A stretch of 64,000 nt of DNA from Mesorhizobium huakuii (GCF_014189455.1 NZ_CP050298.1:62001-126000), one strand, 5' to 3'; positions 18,411-28,899 are shown, counted from the stretch's first letter. Notes: generated from the letters alone by a model not told the origin. Numbers and translations are program-made.

Positions 18411-18569
18411 GTGGGCACTGAATACCTGCTAACCGCTGTTGCTTCGTACGCATCTCACGAAGGCCGCGTGGAGCAACCCGGCATGGCGCAGCAGCGCAAC
18501 AGCTATGATTGCGGCGTCTATGTGGTGGATGGCGCCCGGGAACTGGTGCAAAACCGATTGAGGCACTGA
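18411..18569 (+). pseudogene. C-terminal remnant of a Ulp1-like (C48) cysteine protease
   Basis: The open stretch reads VEQPGMAQQRNSYDCGVYVV then DGARELVQNRLRH to a stop at 18569. The Q...NSYDCGV motif holds the oxyanion-hole Gln and catalytic Cys of SUMO-type proteases. In rhizobia this fold occurs in type III effectors such as NopD, which act inside plant cells. The catalytic His and Asp, which should lie upstream, are gone, so this is a relic. Confidence 0.6.
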
Positions 18570-18990
18570 TGCCGGTTTTGTCGCAAGCTCCTGGAAGAGC
18601 GCACAAACGGCTGTCGCAAAGTCCCCGAGAACGAATCCCCGCTTCGGAATTTTGTGGACACCTATGCCGGTTTGATCGCGCTGCAGAGAGACGCGGCCCA
18701 TGGCGAAATGGAAAGCCGTGGCCATGGTCTGCTGACATCAGCGGCCGCCAGGTCTCAACGGGTTCATATGCAGACAGCGTGACATCGCCCTATTTCACCT
18801 TTTTTACCGCCCCTTAAGTCCCTCGCCCGCATGCTTGTCGATGCCATTGAACTCATAGCCATCGGCCAAGGATTTTGGACAATATGTTTCCTGTCGCAGC
18901 GGAAACCGTGAGAGTCGCTGTAGGCCTAACGTTAAGGGGCTGGGAGGAGAGCGGTTTGATCGGACGAAATGTGTACGGGAGTACCGAGTC
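18570..18990. other. No assignable gene
   Basis: A plus-strand open stretch at about 18590-18780 (ESPLRNFVDTYAGLIALQRD...) looks protein-like and may be a decayed gene tail, but I do not recognise it. The rest is the upstream region of fliJ. Confidence 0.3.
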
Positions 18991-19368
18991 ATGAAGCCAC
19001 GAGGTAATCTGGTCCGACTTAAGCAATTTCAGGTGAATGAGAAGCGGCGACAGCTGCAGCAGCTAGACATGATGATTGCCGATTTCGAACGCATGGCGCG
19101 AGAACTGGACTTCCAGATCAACGCCGAGGAAACGAAGGCTGGCATCTCCGATATCAATCATTTCGCTTACCCGACGTTCGCCAAGGCCGCCCGCCTGCGT
19201 CGTGACAACCTCAAGAGTTCGCAATCGGACCTTCTGCGGCAGAGAACCGCAGCCGAGCCATCTCTCGCCGAGGCTGAAGCAGAGCTCTCCAAGGCGCAAA
19301 TGCTAGAATCGCGCAGCGGCAGAGGCCACGACCTCGAACCCGGCAACCGAAGCGCCATGATCGGCTGA
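18991..19368 (+). CDS. fliJ: FliJ-like flagellar export protein
   Basis: 125 residues, almost entirely coiled-coil helix, with the rhizobial FliJ signature (VRLKQFQVNEKRRQLQQLDM and DINHFAYPTFAKAARLRRDN). FliJ is the stalk-like component of the flagellar type III export ATPase complex (with FliI/FliH). No other flagellar gene is nearby. It stands alone between IS remnants, so it was probably carried here by rearrangement. The last ~15 residues (GRGHDLEPGNRSAMIG) look unlike the family and may be a fusion tail. Confidence 0.75.
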   Translation: MKPRGNLVRLKQFQVNEKRRQLQQLDMMIADFERMARELDFQINAEETKAGISDINHFAYPTFAKAARLRRDNLKSSQSDLLRQRTAAEPSLAEAEAELSKAQMLESRSGRGHDLEPGNRSAMIG

Positions 19369-19436
19369 GCCGGACGGCTTTAGCGCGCCTCAATTCGCGA
19401 CACCAGACTGACCGTTGGCGCACGAGGAGGAGTGCG

Positions 19437-19549
19437 GGCACTGTAAAATTATCAGCGGCTTGATGCAGCGATAGCTGGCGGGGACGGCTGTCGTGCCGCG
19501 GCGACACACGCGATTTGTTCCAGATTTGCATGGCGGCGTTACGCAGGTG
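19437..19549 (-). mobile_element. End fragment of IS6 element A
   Basis: Shows the same ~113 bases as 15105-15217, with a few changes (GGCACTGTAAAATTATCAGC), then stops abruptly at an unrelated sequence. The 276 bases from 19550 to 19825 hold the S46 gene's upstream region, which is duplicated at 32660-32945. Confidence 0.75.
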
Positions 19550-19825
19550 TCGTTTTCCATTTAATTCTGTCGGGTTTACGACGATGCGGGAGATCGGACA
19601 CAGATGGGGCGGCTCACCACGTTGTAATTGAAGGTTTTATTCCTTTGGCACGGTTGGTGCTGCGGATGATCCGCAAGCATGCACGCCACCGATACGATGA
19701 GAGGTGAGCGTCAACGGTCCACTCAGTCGTGACGGAGTGCCAGCCGCGCGGGCGGACGCCGACCATCCCGATAGTCATCGATCCGGTCTGCGTAGAACAG
19801 TAAGCAGGATGAGAGCGAGATCAGC

Positions 19826-21985
19826 ATGAACTCGAATTTGAAATGTTTGGCCCAAGCAACTGCCATCGCCTTGCTCTGGAAGGTCAGCGCTACGTCGGCG
19901 CACGAAGGTATGTGGATGCCGGGCCAGATTGCGGACGTGGGCGCGGCCATGCGCGCGGATGGGCTCCAGATCGATCCCGCCCTGTTGCGCCGTCTGGACA
20001 CTGGCCCGCTCAACGCGATCGTATCACTGGGCGGATGCTCCGCCTCCTTCGTCAGTCCACAAGGGCTGGTCGCAACCAATCATCACTGCGTGTTCGGATC
20101 TATCCAGTACAACAGCAAGGAGGGACAGGACTATCTCACAAACGGCTTTCTGGCGAAGAGCCTGGGTGAAGAATTGCCCGCGGCGCCTGGCAGCCGCATC
20201 TATGTGATCGAGGATATGCGGGATGTGACCGCCGACATGCTCAAGGGCGTTTCGGACAAGCTGAACGGCTTTGCCCGCTATGAGCGGCTCGACACGAACC
20301 GCAAGGCGCTCATCGCTGCATGTGAAGCACAGCCCAATCGCCGCTGCGACGTGGAGGGCTATTATGGCGGCGACTCCTACTATCTCGAGCAGAAGCTCGA
20401 AATTCAGGACGTGCGCCTCGCCTATGCGCCCGCGCTCGGCATCGGTAACTTCGGCGGCGAAACGGACAATTGGATGTGGCCGCGCCACACAGGCGACTTC
20501 GGCTTTTATCGCGCCTATGTCGCTCCTGATGGTTCCTCCCGGCCTTATGCGCGCGACAATGTGCCCTACCGGCCGAAGAGCTGGCTGCGCATCGCCCATG
20601 AAGGTGTTCAAGAAGGCGATTTCGTGATGGTCGCCGGCTTTCCGGGGACGACCAATCGGTTGCGCACCGCTGGCGAAGTCCAGTTCAACTTCGCGGACTA
20701 CGAACCGCTGCTGCAGCGTTTGTTGTCGGACTATGCCGCCCAGATCAAGCGAGCCACGGCAGGCAATCGTGACGCGCAGATCCGCTACGCCGCCATCCTG
20801 CAAGGCGCGGAAAACTACGAGAAGAAACTAGCGGGCGATCTCGCCGGCGCCGATGCGATTGGGCTCGATGCTCGCAAGGCCAACGAGGAGAAAGCTTATC
20901 GCGACTGGGTCGCTGACGATCCCGCGCGGCAGGCGCGCTATGACACAGCAATCCGCGAACTGGACGCCATGGTGGCCGAGAATAGCCGGGCCTCACTCAA
21001 GGGGCTGCGGCAGGCGCTGCTGGACCGCGCGCAAATCCTCTCATCCGCGCGCACTCTCTATCGCTGGGCGAAGGAGCACGAGAAGCCCGATGAAGACCGT
21101 GAAAGCGGCTTTCAGGATCGTGACCGTAACGAGACCGTCGATCAACTGACGCAGATAGAACTCCGTTATCTGCCCGACATCGATCGCAAGCTCTTCGAGG
21201 CCGCGCTCGATGAATATCGTCGGCTGGACGCAAAGGATCGCGATACTGCGTTCGAGACCGCTCTGGACCAAATCGGCCTTGACCGACTCTATGCGGACAC
21301 CAAACTCGCCGACACGGCCACGCGGCTCGGCTGGCTCGGTAAGCCGGCTACTGCCTTCGAGGCGTCGGATGATCCTTTCATCAAGCTGGCGGTCGCGCTC
21401 TATCCCGGCGACATAGCTGCGGAGGTCGCGAAGAAGGACCGCGCCGGCCGTACGCAGGCGCCCCGCGCGACCTATATGCAGGGTCTGCGTGTCTATCGGC
21501 AGGCAATCGGCCAGCCAGTGTATCCCGACGCGAATGGATCGCTGCGCATCACTTGGGGCAAGGTGGCAGGGCGAACGCGCGATGGGCAGATCTGGACGCC
21601 CTTCACCACGGCCGAGGGACTTCTGGCCAAGCACACTGGCAGGGGCGAGTTCGATGCGCCGGATGCCGTGGTTGCCGCGATTCGGGCCAAGGACTATGGC
21701 CCATATGTCGCGCCGGCGCTGGGCACGTTGCCGGTCGACTTCATGTCCACGGTTGACATCACCAACGGCAACAGTGGCTCGGCGACGCTGAACGGGCGTG
21801 GCGAGTTCGTGGGTCTCGTGTTCGACGGCACGCTCGAGGGCGTGATCTCGGACTGGGCCCCCGACGCGGACCGCAATCGCAGCATCCATGTCGACAGTCG
21901 CTTCATGATCTGGACCATGGACAAGATCGACGGCGCGGGCCGGTTGCTCAAGGAAATGGGAGTGCGGCCGGCGCCGCGCTCCTGA
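19826..21985 (+). CDS. S46-family dipeptidyl peptidase (DPP7/DPP11-like)
   Basis: 719 residues with an N-terminal signal peptide (MNSNLKCLAQATAIALLWKV, cleavage near SAHEG), so periplasmic or exported. The S46 family is a chymotrypsin-like serine peptidase removing N-terminal dipeptides: the catalytic His lies in VATNHHCVFG, the Ser in NGNSGSATLNGRGEFVG near residue 650, and the middle helical domain is ~250-480. Length is standard for the family. It stands alone between IS6 and IS5 remnants. Its first ~60 codons and ~280 bp of upstream DNA are duplicated at 32479-32945. Confidence 0.9.
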   Translation: MNSNLKCLAQATAIALLWKVSATSAHEGMWMPGQIADVGAAMRADGLQIDPALLRRLDTGPLNAIVSLGGCSASFVSPQGLVATNHHCVFGSIQYNSKEGQDYLTNGFLAKSLGEELPAAPGSRIYVIEDMRDVTADMLKGVSDKLNGFARYERLDTNRKALIAACEAQPNRRCDVEGYYGGDSYYLEQKLEIQDVRLAYAPALGIGNFGGETDNWMWPRHTGDFGFYRAYVAPDGSSRPYARDNVPYRPKSWLRIAHEGVQEGDFVMVAGFPGTTNRLRTAGEVQFNFADYEPLLQRLLSDYAAQIKRATAGNRDAQIRYAAILQGAENYEKKLAGDLAGADAIGLDARKANEEKAYRDWVADDPARQARYDTAIRELDAMVAENSRASLKGLRQALLDRAQILSSARTLYRWAKEHEKPDEDRESGFQDRDRNETVDQLTQIELRYLPDIDRKLFEAALDEYRRLDAKDRDTAFETALDQIGLDRLYADTKLADTATRLGWLGKPATAFEASDDPFIKLAVALYPGDIAAEVAKKDRAGRTQAPRATYMQGLRVYRQAIGQPVYPDANGSLRITWGKVAGRTRDGQIWTPFTTAEGLLAKHTGRGEFDAPDAVVAAIRAKDYGPYVAPALGTLPVDFMSTVDITNGNSGSATLNGRGEFVGLVFDGTLEGVISDWAPDADRNRSIHVDSRFMIWTMDKIDGAGRLLKEMGVRPAPRS

Positions 21986-22083
21986 GCGGATAGAAAACGT
22001 TGGTAAATGACAGGGTTTTGCTGCAATGGATCCGGACTTAAGCGGATGGCGCTCTTTGAAGCGGCAGACTATGCCGTGGCTGA

Positions 22084-23195
22084 GCGTTGGTGCATGGATC
22101 CTTTGTCAACGGTTTGGCGATAGGCAGGCAGGATCGAAATCAGCTTGATGCGAGAGCCATGCCGTACAAACACAACGCAGATCGTCGTCATCACGTCGGA
22201 AAGATGACATTCAGGGTGACGAATTGGCGTGACTACGAAGCAGGTCTGCGCCGGCGTGGTAGCCTGACCTTATGGGTAACGCCGGAGGCACTGGCGGGAT
22301 GGCGCGCTCCGCGACGCAAGACCCGCGGCGGCCAAGCCCGGTATTCCGATCTCGCCATTGAGACAGCGCTGACGCTGGGTTGCGTCTTCGCAATGCGGCT
22401 GCGCCAGACCGAGGGATTGCTCCACTCGCTGCTGGATCTCATGGGGCTGAAAGTCCCAGTTCCAGATCATACGACGCTGAGCCGTCGGGCACAGAAGTGG
22501 GAGCCATCAGCCCGACGAAACCCGCCGCTGCCGGACGGCCCGCTGCATGTGCTTGTCGATAGCACGGGATTGAAAGTCTACGGCGCCGGGCAATGGCTGG
22601 AGCAGAAACATGGCGCCAGATCACGTCGCAACTGGCGCAAGCTGCATCTGGCAGTGGATGCCAAAAGTGGCGCGATCATTGCCCAAAGGCTGACAGATCA
22701 GGACACGGATGATCCTTCCCAGGTGGCACCGCTGCTCGATCAGATCGACGGCGAGATCGACCAGTTCACAGCCGACGGAGCCTATGACGGCAAGCCAACC
22801 TATCGGTCTATCCTGCAGCACAGCGCAACCGCGAACATCGTCATTCCACCGCGTTCCACGGCGGTGGAAAGCGGTGATGCCGGACCGCCTGGTCAAAGGG
22901 ACAAGCACATTGCCGCAATCGCAAGCGACGGTCGGCTGAAATGGCAGGCAGCCACCGGCTACGGCAAGCGGGCGCTGAGCGAAACAGCCATCGGACGATA
23001 CAAGGGGCTGATCGGACGGCGCCTGCGAGCACGCTCTCTTCCGGCTCAACAGACCGAGGTTGCCATCGGTTGCATCGTTCTCAACCGCATGCTGGCATGG
23101 GCACGCCCGGAGTCTATCCGGCGTCAAGTCACGCAGGCATAACCAACTACATTAATGATCGAAATGCGTTCGATTTCATATCCGCGCACCAACGC
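22084..23195 (+). mobile_element. IS5-family element, copy 3, intact
   Basis: 1112-bp full copy inserted at the edge of a Tn3-family transposase remnant. Left end GCGTTGGTGCATGG, right end CCGCGCACCAACGC. Confidence 0.9.
22159..23142 (+). CDS. IS5-family transposase (intact)
   Basis: 327 residues from MPYKHNADRRHH; the in-frame ATG at 22087 is an alternative. It is nearly identical to the copy at 12299-13282, with full DDE motifs (LVDSTGLKVYG, FTADGAYD, E in KRALSETAIGRYKG). It is the best reference for the damaged copies in this window and a likely active source. Confidence 0.9.
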   Translation: MPYKHNADRRHHVGKMTFRVTNWRDYEAGLRRRGSLTLWVTPEALAGWRAPRRKTRGGQARYSDLAIETALTLGCVFAMRLRQTEGLLHSLLDLMGLKVPVPDHTTLSRRAQKWEPSARRNPPLPDGPLHVLVDSTGLKVYGAGQWLEQKHGARSRRNWRKLHLAVDAKSGAIIAQRLTDQDTDDPSQVAPLLDQIDGEIDQFTADGAYDGKPTYRSILQHSATANIVIPPRSTAVESGDAGPPGQRDKHIAAIASDGRLKWQAATGYGKRALSETAIGRYKGLIGRRLRARSLPAQQTEVAIGCIVLNRMLAWARPESIRRQVTQA

Positions 23196-23427
23196 CGTGG
23201 TCAGCGCTATCATCTTGTGGAACACGGTCTACCTCTCGCAAGTCGTTGAAAGCCTGCGGGCAGAAGGGCACGATCTGCCGGATGAAATCATCCGCCACAT
23301 CTCCCCGCAGATATGGGAGCACATCAACCTTACCGGCATCTATGATTGGAATGGGGAAGGCCGCCCCGAGGGCACATTCCGTCCGCTCCGTCATGCCACC
23401 AAAGAGAAAATCGTGGAGGCGGCGTGA
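23196..23427 (+). pseudogene. Tn3-family transposase, C-terminal tail
   Basis: The frame NAVVSAIILWNTVYLSQVVE continues to IIRHISPQIWEHINLTGIYDW and stops at 23427. This is the characteristic end of TnpA of Tn3-type transposons. Everything upstream is replaced by the IS5 copy. The SNF2 gene begins within its last codons, so the helicase probably sat beside the transposon. Confidence 0.8.
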
Positions 23428-26230
23428 GCAGAACGCCCAAAATTCAAGCCGGACCAAGGCCAGCCTTTTCGCAGGGGGTGCACACGAGCGAATATGGCCA
23501 TGGCATTCAACGGGGAGAAGAAACCGGGGCAAATGAGCCCACCGATCCAGCGCAAACGGGTCTTGTCTCGGCGCTCTCTCCGCATGGCGCGTTGCGTTTG
23601 GAAGAAGCAGACGAGGGATTCGTTCTCGATGCTACTGTCGCGGCGCACATCAAGGATGCCTTTCATCACGGGGCGGGCTTCGGGCTTCTCACGTTGGGCC
23701 TTGTCACCGATACGCCTTTGTCACCTGACTTCGCGTTCTGGCAAAACTTTGCCTGCCGCTTCATCGCGGCGCGCTGCCATGCGGAAACTGGTGGAGTGGT
23801 TTGCCCTGGCACCGACGACCTCAACGGCCTTGTCGATGAAGCGCCACCGATGCGTGGTGGCGAATATCTTGATGCCACAGTGCTTGCTGACCTATGGGCA
23901 TCGCTCAGGGCTGCCCTTGAAGCCGATCTGGCAGCCAGCGGGCTTGACCTCTCGGCCTATCTCGAGCGTCACGACAGTCGCTGGCGGCATGTTGGACGCG
24001 TGCATTTCAATCTCGCCGAAAACCGCAAGGATGCCGAGCGGCCGTTTGCGTTTCTCGCAACGTATGTGCCGGGCCTCGGTGCGCAAAACGCATTGCGCCA
24101 CGCACCCCTTGGCGGCGCGCTGCGCGAATTTGCCGGAACTGGCGCCAAAGGCCAACTGCTGAAGCTGCTGGAACCGGTCAGTCGGGCAAGCGAACGCTGC
24201 GGGTGGCTCAAGGCCATCGTCGATTCGGGCGAGATCTTCCATCCCCTGCGCTGGACGCCTGGCGAGGCGATGCAGATGCTGTCGGATTTGACCGCGCTGG
24301 AGCAAGCGGGGATCATCGTGCGGATGCCGGCATCGTGGCCGAACCAGCGCCCTGCCCGCCCGATGGTCGAGGCAGTTGTCGGCGCCAGCGAGCCTTCAAG
24401 AGTGGGGACCGAGCAACTGATGGATTTCTCGATCGAGGTCGTGCTCGATGGCGAGGCGTTGAGCGCTGCGGAAATCGAACAGCTTCTGTCAGCAGCGGAC
24501 GGACTGGCGCTGTTGCGCGGCAAATGGATCGAACTCGATCGCGACCGGTTGGCGGCCGCCCTGGATCGCTACGGGGAAATCGAACGGCTCGCCAACGAGG
24601 AAGGCATATCGTTCGGACAGGCGATGCGACTGCTTGCCGGCGCCGGGATTGGCGACGAACGCGACGATGCTGCCGCGTTCGCTGCGCAATGGGGGCAGGT
24701 GCGGGCAGGGCCGTGGTTCGCAGAGGCGCTTGCCGCTTGCCGAAACCCGGAAACGCTGGACAACGCCTTGCCGGGCGATGCGTTGCGGGCGAACCTGCGT
24801 CCATACCAGCAAGTGGGCGTGCAGTGGCTGTCGTTTCTCACGCGCCTCGGGCTCGGCGCCTGTCTTGCCGATGATATGGGCTTGGGGAAGACAGTGCAGG
24901 TGCTGGCGCTCGCGCTGGCGATGCGCGCAAACGCGCCTGGCTTGCCCCCGATCCTGATCGTGGCCCCGGCCTCGCTGCTGGCCAACTGGGCCGCAGAAGC
25001 CGATCGCTTTGCACCCTCGTTGCGGGTGTTCATCGCGCATCCCGCATTCGTGTCGCGCGATGAACTGTCGGCACCGGACACGTTTCTCAGCCAATCTGAT
25101 CTGGTGGTTACCTCCTATGCCTCGTTGTTGCGACAGGGCTGGCTGGCGCAGACGCATTGGCATCTGGTGGTTATCGACGAGGCGCAGGCGATCAAGAACG
25201 TCGCAACCAAGCAGACGCGCGCCGTCAAGGCCCTGCGCGCGGAGGGACGAATTGCGCTCACCGGCACACCGGTTGAAAACACTCTGGGCGATCTGTGGTC
25301 GATTTTTGACTTTCTCAACCCTGGCTTGCTGGGGACCGCGCGTGCCTTTCGCGGCTTTGCCAAGCAACTCGCGGCGCAGCAGCCACCGAACTACGCCCCC
25401 TACGCAGGCTCGTCGCGCCCTATATCTTGCGGCGGATGAAAACCGACCGCCGCGTCATCGCTGATCTCCCCGATAAGACCGAGGTGAAAGCCTGGTGCTC
25501 GCTCAGCCGGAAACAGGCGGCGCTCTATCAGAACACGGTCGACAATTTCGAGCGCCTGCTTGAGGAATCCGGCGACGATATGAGCAGGCGCGGTCTGGTT
25601 CTTTCGACGCTGATGCGGCTCAAGCAAATCTGCAACCATACTGCCCATGGAGGGGGCTCAGATTGGGCACATGGCGACAGCGGTAAATTCGAGCGGCTTG
25701 CTGACATCGCGACGACCGTTGCGAGCCGTCAGGAAAAGATGCTGGTGTTCACCCAGTTTACCGAGATTATCGAGCCGTTGTCCATGCTGTTGACCGGGGT
25801 GTTTGGCCGACCGGGCCTGGCGCTCAGTGGTGCGACGGCGGTGGCCAAGCGCAAGGATCTGGTGGCCCGGTTTCAGGAGGACGAGCATATTCCGTTTTTC
25901 GTCCTGTCGCTCAAGGCTGGCGGATCGGGTTTGACGCTGACAGCGGCCTCGCATGTTGTACACTTTGATCGTTGGTGGAATCCTGCGGTCGAGAATCAGG
26001 CAACTGATCGCGCTTTTCGGATTGGGCAGAAGCGCAACGTACTGGTGCATAAGTTCGTCTGCCGTGGCACCATAGAAGAGCGGATCGATGAGATGATCGA
26101 AGCGAAGCAGCATATGGCCACGCAGTTGCTGGGCGGTGGTGGTGAGGTCAACCTCACCAAAATGGGGAACCGTGAACTGCTTAATCTTGTTCGGCTTGAT
26201 CTCTCCAGCGCGATGATGGAGCCAGTATGA
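23424..26230 (+). pseudogene. SNF2-family DEAD/DEAH helicase, one frameshift in a C run
   Basis: Start GTG at 23424 with GGAGG 5 bases upstream. The protein would be ~935 residues: a long N-terminal region (~1-450), then a SNF2 ATPase. Motif I is LADDMGLGKTVQVLALAL, motif II VIDEAQAIKN, motif III LTGTPVENTLGD, motif V LKAGGSGLTLTAA, motif VI ATDRAFRIGQKR. The frame breaks at CCCCC (25396-25400). One more C restores YAPLRRLVAPYILRRMKT, so this may be a base-calling error. It overlaps the SWIM gene (ATGA), implying co-translation. Such pairs are thought to remodel nucleoprotein in repair or defence. Confidence 0.85.
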
Positions 26231-27342
26231 GCTATTGGGGTTACAAGCCTTACGTTTCGGTCGCACAACGGCGTGCCGATGCGGCAAAGCAGGTCAAGCT
26301 CCTGTTGAAAAAAGGGCAGACGGTTTCGCCCGTTGTCATCGAGGGTCGGCGCATTGCGGCAAGTTTCTGGGGCAAAGCTTGGTGCGACAACCTTGAGCGC
26401 TATTCCGATTTTTCCAATCGTTTGCCCCGCGGGCGCACCTATGTCAGGAACGGTTCGGTCGTGGATCTTTCCATCGCCGAGGGCAGCGTTGAGGCTCTGG
26501 TCAGCGGTTCGCAGATTTACAAGGTGCGCATTGACATTGCCCCGGCCACCCCGCCGCGCTGGAGTGCGATTTGCGCCGATTGCACCGGCTCGATTGGCTC
26601 GATCGTCGAACTGTTGCAAGGCAAATTGGCGAAAAAGGTGATGGAACGCGTTTGCCGGGAGGGCGATGGCCTGTTCCCTGGCCCCCAGGAAATCAAATTG
26701 GCTTGCACTTGCCCAGATTGGGCCGAGATGTGCAAGCATGTCGCGGCCGTGGCTTATGGCATCGGGGCAAGGTTCGATGCCAATCCGGATGCACTTTTCA
26801 CACTGCGAGGCGTCGATCGCAATGAACTCATCGCCATCGGCGTCGATCCGTCAATGACCGAGGCAACAACAAACGAGCGTGTCCTCGCCGACGACGATAT
26901 GGCCGCCCTGTTCGGTATTGAACTGGATGTACCAGGCCCTTCGACAGCCATCGCACAGGGTCGGAGCGCGATGCCAAAGGCCAACACTGAGCAGCGGCGA
27001 GCCAGGAAATCTGACACGACGCAAAAGGTTCGAGACACAGGGGCCGAAATCAAGTCGCCACGACTCGCAGCCAAGCCGGACAAGCATAAGCGTGACCCTC
27101 TGCCGACCACGCCGCATGAGGGGGTCGGATCGAAGCAGCCTCTTGGCATTCCCCAGATCGTCAAACCACCTGTGATAGATCGGGGTGAGGCAGAGCAAGC
27201 CACCGGCGATACCCATAAGTTGACACCTCGCGCCAAACTGCGCGAAGCGGCAGCACACACCGGCGGGCGACCAGTTCGGCTCTCAGTGCGCAAAAAACTC
27301 GCAGAGGCATCTCGAGACGAAAGGCGCGGGAGGCCTCGGTAA
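26227..27342 (+). CDS. SWIM zinc-finger protein
   Basis: 371 residues starting in an ATGA overlap with the SNF2 helicase. The SWIM motif is visible at ~160-185 as LACTCPDWAEMCKHVAAVAY (CxCx(n)CxH). The C-terminal ~120 residues are low-complexity and Lys/Arg/Pro-rich, likely disordered and DNA- or RNA-binding. SWIM proteins adjacent to SNF2 helicases are widespread in bacteria and presumably form one complex. The frame is intact. Confidence 0.88.
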   Translation: MSYWGYKPYVSVAQRRADAAKQVKLLLKKGQTVSPVVIEGRRIAASFWGKAWCDNLERYSDFSNRLPRGRTYVRNGSVVDLSIAEGSVEALVSGSQIYKVRIDIAPATPPRWSAICADCTGSIGSIVELLQGKLAKKVMERVCREGDGLFPGPQEIKLACTCPDWAEMCKHVAAVAYGIGARFDANPDALFTLRGVDRNELIAIGVDPSMTEATTNERVLADDDMAALFGIELDVPGPSTAIAQGRSAMPKANTEQRRARKSDTTQKVRDTGAEIKSPRLAAKPDKHKRDPLPTTPHEGVGSKQPLGIPQIVKPPVIDRGEAEQATGDTHKLTPRAKLREAAAHTGGRPVRLSVRKKLAEASRDERRGRPR

Positions 27343-27532
27343 TGCCTGCGACAAGCCTTGTTCGCTATACGTTCTCAAATGTCGTACAGCCACGCACAGT
27401 TCTTGTCGTCACCCCGTACCTGGCCTCACATGGGCTTCTTGGGGTCAAGGGTTAAATTTAGCAACGCATGAGCAGAACTCCAGGACTGTTTCGGCATCCA
27501 AGGTTTGAGCCCGATTGCATGACCGGCCGTCT

Positions 27533-27703
27533 CCGGCGCAGACCTGCTTCGTAGTCACGCCAATTCGTCACCCTGAATTTCATCTTTCCGACGTGATGAC
27601 GACGATCTGCGTTGTGTTTGTACGGCATGGCTCTCGCATCAAGCTGATTTCGATCCTGCCTGCCTATCGCCAAACCGTTGACAAAGGATCCATGCACCAA
27701 CGC
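27533..27703 (-). mobile_element. IS5 end fragment
   Basis: Left end plus the first ~30 transposase codons of the 1.1-kb IS5 element, ending ATGCACCAACGC. It abuts an IS6 fragment. The 27343-27532 gap shows no gene. Confidence 0.8.
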
Positions 27704-27814
27704 TCGTGAGCAATGATCTCGGTCGGAAAGCGATGGTTCTTGTAGCGGGCGGCAGCCTCAGACATGCCCGGTGCCTATCGTCAATCCGTCAACGCTGAAA
27801 CAACGTGACAGCGC
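27704..27814 (-). mobile_element. IS6-family element B, end fragment
   Basis: Reads MSEAAARYKNHRFPTEIIAH on the minus strand, with the terminal GGCGCTGTCACGTTG at 27813. The same end is found at 31668. Only the first ~20 transposase codons remain. Confidence 0.75.
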
Positions 27815-27966
27815 CCGTTCCACATATGCGGGTTGATCGGAAAGGTCGGGCGGAGGACCAGGAAAGCCATCCATGAAGAGCGGGGTACATCCGGTCCCGT
27901 CCAGCGCCTCAGGTTGAAAGGACGGCTTCCGTGCCGTGCCGAAGCGATCTCGGCGCGGCCGCCAGT

Positions 27967-28232
27967 TCAATCGTTATGGCTGCGAGAAGCCTCTCCGCGT
28001 CGCGTCTCATCGTCGACGATCGCCTGGACCACTGCGATATCCATATGCGAACGAGGCGAGATCCTCGCTATTTCGGCCGCCACCTTGGCCCAATGGACGA
28101 ATTCGCCGGCTTGCCCTGAAGCCCGTGCCCGAGCGGCCAAACGCTGTGCCTCGTAATAAGCGCCGGGCTCGTCACGATGCACCAGACGGCGCGCGTCTGA
28201 CTGCCATCTCAGGCGGATTTTCCTTCGGTCCT
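27967..28232 (-). pseudogene. C-terminal fragment of an unknown small protein, fused to the oxidase remnant
   Basis: Reads DARRLVHRDEPGAYYEAQRL, then FVHWAKVAAEIARISPRSHM to a stop at 27967. This has the look of a short conserved rhizobial protein, but I cannot name it. It is in frame with the multicopper oxidase part upstream, apparently by chance after a deletion. Confidence 0.45.
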
Positions 28233-28812
28233 TCGGGTGGATGACGAAGAAGCCCATCATGCCCATGGCCATCTGGACCATCTCGTCAGAATGCGGGTGG
28301 TACATGAACGTCCCGCTCTTAACCAGGTCGAACTCGTAGACGGAGGTCTTCCCAGGCGGGATTTGGGGCTGCGTCAGCCCACCCACGCCGTCCATACCCG
28401 ACGGCAGGATCATGCCGTGCCAGTGGATAGTGGTGTGCTCCGGCAGCTTGTTGGTGACGAAGATCCGGACGCGGTCGCCTTCCAGGGCCTCGATTGTCGG
28501 ACCGGGGGACTGCCCGTTGTAGCCCCATAAGTAGCCGGTCATGCCCGGCGCCATCTCGCGCTCGACGGGTTCGGCGACGAGGTGGAATTCCTTCACGCCG
28601 TTGTTTATGCGATGTGGCAGGGTCCAGCCGTTGAGCGTCACCACCGGCTGGTAGTCGGGGCCGCCTTTTGGAAAGAGCGGCGGCTGCATGTCGGGGGATT
28701 CCATGATCGGCGCGTCAGGCAACCCCTGCGCCGATGTCTTGGTCCACGCGGCCGACCCGACCAAAAGGGCGCTAGCGCCAAGCATCTGTCGTCTTGAGAG
28801 CATCGTCGTCAT
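28233..28812 (-). pseudogene. Multicopper oxidase, N-terminal third
   Basis: A twin-arginine signal (SRRQMLGASALLVGSAAW) leads into the first cupredoxin domain with copper ligands HWHG (in TTIHWHGMILPSG) and HPHSDE. It is cut after FFVIHPKD (~193 residues). The remaining two domains, with the type 1 copper site, are missing. The intact family oxidises metals or phenols in the periplasm. The fusion protein made here could be exported but not function as an oxidase. Confidence 0.8.
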
Positions 28813-28821
28813 TCCTTCTGA

Positions 28822-28899
28822 TTAATCGAGCGCGACGAAGGCATTGTCCTTGAGGTCGAACCGGCGCGTGACGTTGTCGAAGACCATCTTGGGCGGCAT
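28822..28899 (-). pseudogene. ABC transporter ATPase, first 25 codons
   Basis: MPPKMVFDNVTRRFDLKDNA is the usual start of a nitrate/sulfonate/taurine-type ATP-binding subunit. The frame stops (TAA at 28822) where the oxidase DNA begins. It overlaps the permease stop (TGATG), the natural operon arrangement. Confidence 0.65.

Noticed and set aside
27758..27970. Minus-strand open frame of ~70 codons (MNWRPRRDRFGTARKPSFQP...)
   Set aside because: It crosses the boundary between an IS6 fragment and unrelated DNA, has no ribosome site and no recognisable family.
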